Source: Ilumatobacteraceae bacterium (lineage in GTDB: Bacteria; Actinomycetota; Acidimicrobiia; Acidimicrobiales; Ilumatobacteraceae). Taken from it: a stretch of DNA of 6,264 nucleotides. Below, in pieces: positions 5,426 through 6,264 of the stretch (positions are counted from its first letter, which is position 1; the number at the start of each line of letters is the position of its first letter). Below the pieces are notes generated by a model, which made no database searches, was not told the origin of the DNA, and was given only the letters and a program-made list of their open reading frames with translations. The stretch lies in assembly GCA_030728545.1 (NCBI GenBank), contig JANQZQ010000050.1, forward strand, positions 1 through 6,264, in the 5' to 3' direction. The translations under genes were made by a program, and so were the position numbers.

Positions 5426-6261
5426 GCACTCAGCACAACTCGCAAGAGGGCAGCACAGCCCAACAGACACCGCATTTTGCGTTTCGCAACAAGCGCGTGG
5501 TGGTCACTGGTGCTGCGTCGGGTATCGGTCGACGTGTGGCCGAGCTGTTGCTCGAGGCTGGCGCAAAAGTAATTGCGCTAGATCGCAATGCCGTTGATCT
5601 TCCAGTCGACCAATTTGTGACTGTGGATTTCACCAACCCAGCGTCAATCGAGGCTGCCGCCAAGGCAATCGTCGGCGAAGTGGACGTGTTGTTGAACATT
5701 GCCGGAGTGCCTGGCACTGTGGCGGCCGAAACCACGATGCGCGTCAACGTGTTGGGGTTGCGAATGCTCACCGAGTTGTTGGTGTCGCGCATTAATCGCG
5801 GGGGAGCCATCACCAACGTGGCGTCGATTGCCGGTGCCCAGTGGCAAGCACACCTCGACGAAGTGCAGCGACTGCTTGCCACACCCGACTACGACAGCGG
5901 TGTGGCGTGGGTGGGTGACCACCCGATGGATGGCAAACGGGCCTACGACTTTTCGAAAGAGTGTGTTGTGGTGCTCACCAAACAGCACGGCAAGTTTTTG
6001 CGTGAGCACGGCGTGCGAGTCAACTCGGTGAGCCCGGGGCCCGTGCATACCCCAATTTTGAAAGATTTCCGCGAATCGGTGGGGCCCATTTTGGATCTGG
6101 TCACTCGCGAAACCGGTCGTGATGCCACTGCCGACGACATTGCGCGAGTGCTGCTCTTTGTATCCGACCCCGTGTTGCAGTGGCTGAATGCCACCGATGT
6201 ACAGGTGGACGGCGGCTTCATGAGTGGTCTCGTGGGCGGATGGGTGAATCTCGGCGCCTAG
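5422..6261 (+). CDS. SDR family NAD-dependent oxidoreductase, coniferyl-alcohol / 3-alpha-hydroxysteroid dehydrogenase-like
   Basis: This is a soluble alcohol/carbonyl oxidoreductase of 279 aa. After a polar 22-residue N-terminal tail comes the Rossmann fold: TGAASGIG (29-36), Asp54 at the end of beta 2 (favouring NAD over NADP), NIAG (92-95) and Asn109. The catalytic residues are Ser135, Tyr175 and Lys179 (YDFSK). The cofactor loop is SPGPVHTP (204-211), and VDGG (262-265) lies near the C-terminus. Ser and Tyr are 40 residues apart, far more than the dozen or so in classical SDRs. The inserted segment holds LATPDYDSGVAW and is the trait of the Comamonas 3-alpha-HSD/carbonyl reductase and coniferyl-alcohol dehydrogenase subgroup (Ser114-Tyr155 in the former, from memory). 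The start is TTG at 5422 (see its ribosome site), overlapping the permease by 4 nt. Its place at the end of an importer operon suggests a role in catabolism of the imported molecule. The true substrate cannot be read from the sequence. Confidence 0.88.
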   Translation: MSTQHNSQEGSTAQQTPHFAFRNKRVVVTGAASGIGRRVAELLLEAGAKVIALDRNAVDLPVDQFVTVDFTNPASIEAAAKAIVGEVDVLLNIAGVPGTVAAETTMRVNVLGLRMLTELLVSRINRGGAITNVASIAGAQWQAHLDEVQRLLATPDYDSGVAWVGDHPMDGKRAYDFSKECVVVLTKQHGKFLREHGVRVNSVSPGPVHTPILKDFRESVGPILDLVTRETGRDATADDIARVLLFVSDPVLQWLNATDVQVDGGFMSGLVGGWVNLGA

Positions 6262-6264
6262 CCG

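Overview
The window looks like a chromosomal segment of a moderately GC-rich Actinomycetota bacterium, most likely of the Acidimicrobiia type. This rests on overall base composition, a tRNA gene without an encoded CCA end, and a solute-binding lipoprotein whose signal peptide runs into an acidic Glu/Thr/Ala linker. The assignment is an inference from style, not a database match.

Layout. Bases 1-51 are the 3' two-thirds of a CAU-anticodon tRNA on the + strand. Bases 63-104 hold three tandem copies of a 14-bp unit, and the last copy forms one arm of a GC-rich hairpin (94-112). On the - strand, 281-120 encodes a 53-residue protein with an N-terminal CxC-x9-CNGTH motif resembling a CDGSH iron-sulfur site. 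It has a good ribosome binding site and converges on the tRNA. A 121-bp region (282-402) separates it from the divergent + strand operon.

The operon (403-6261) is a complete BMP/PnrA-type ABC importer plus one enzyme. In order: substrate-binding lipoprotein, double-NBD ATPase, two BPD_transp_2-family permeases, and an SDR oxidoreductase. The nearest characterised family members (Treponema PnrA, Bacillus NupNOPQ) take up purine nucleosides. Two consecutive strong hairpins (1477-1511 and 1515-1540) lie between the lipoprotein and ATPase genes, as expected where the binding protein is made in excess over the membrane parts. From the ATPase onward every junction overlaps by 1-4 nt, so translation is probably coupled. 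The SDR has the catalytic spacing of the 3-alpha-hydroxysteroid / coniferyl-alcohol dehydrogenase-like subgroup. Its coupling to the second permease suggests it acts on the imported compound or a product of it. The window ends 3 nt after the SDR stop, so the operon may continue.

Most unusual items: the CDGSH-like mini-protein, the SDR tied into a nucleoside-type importer operon, and the tandem hairpins between the first two operon genes.
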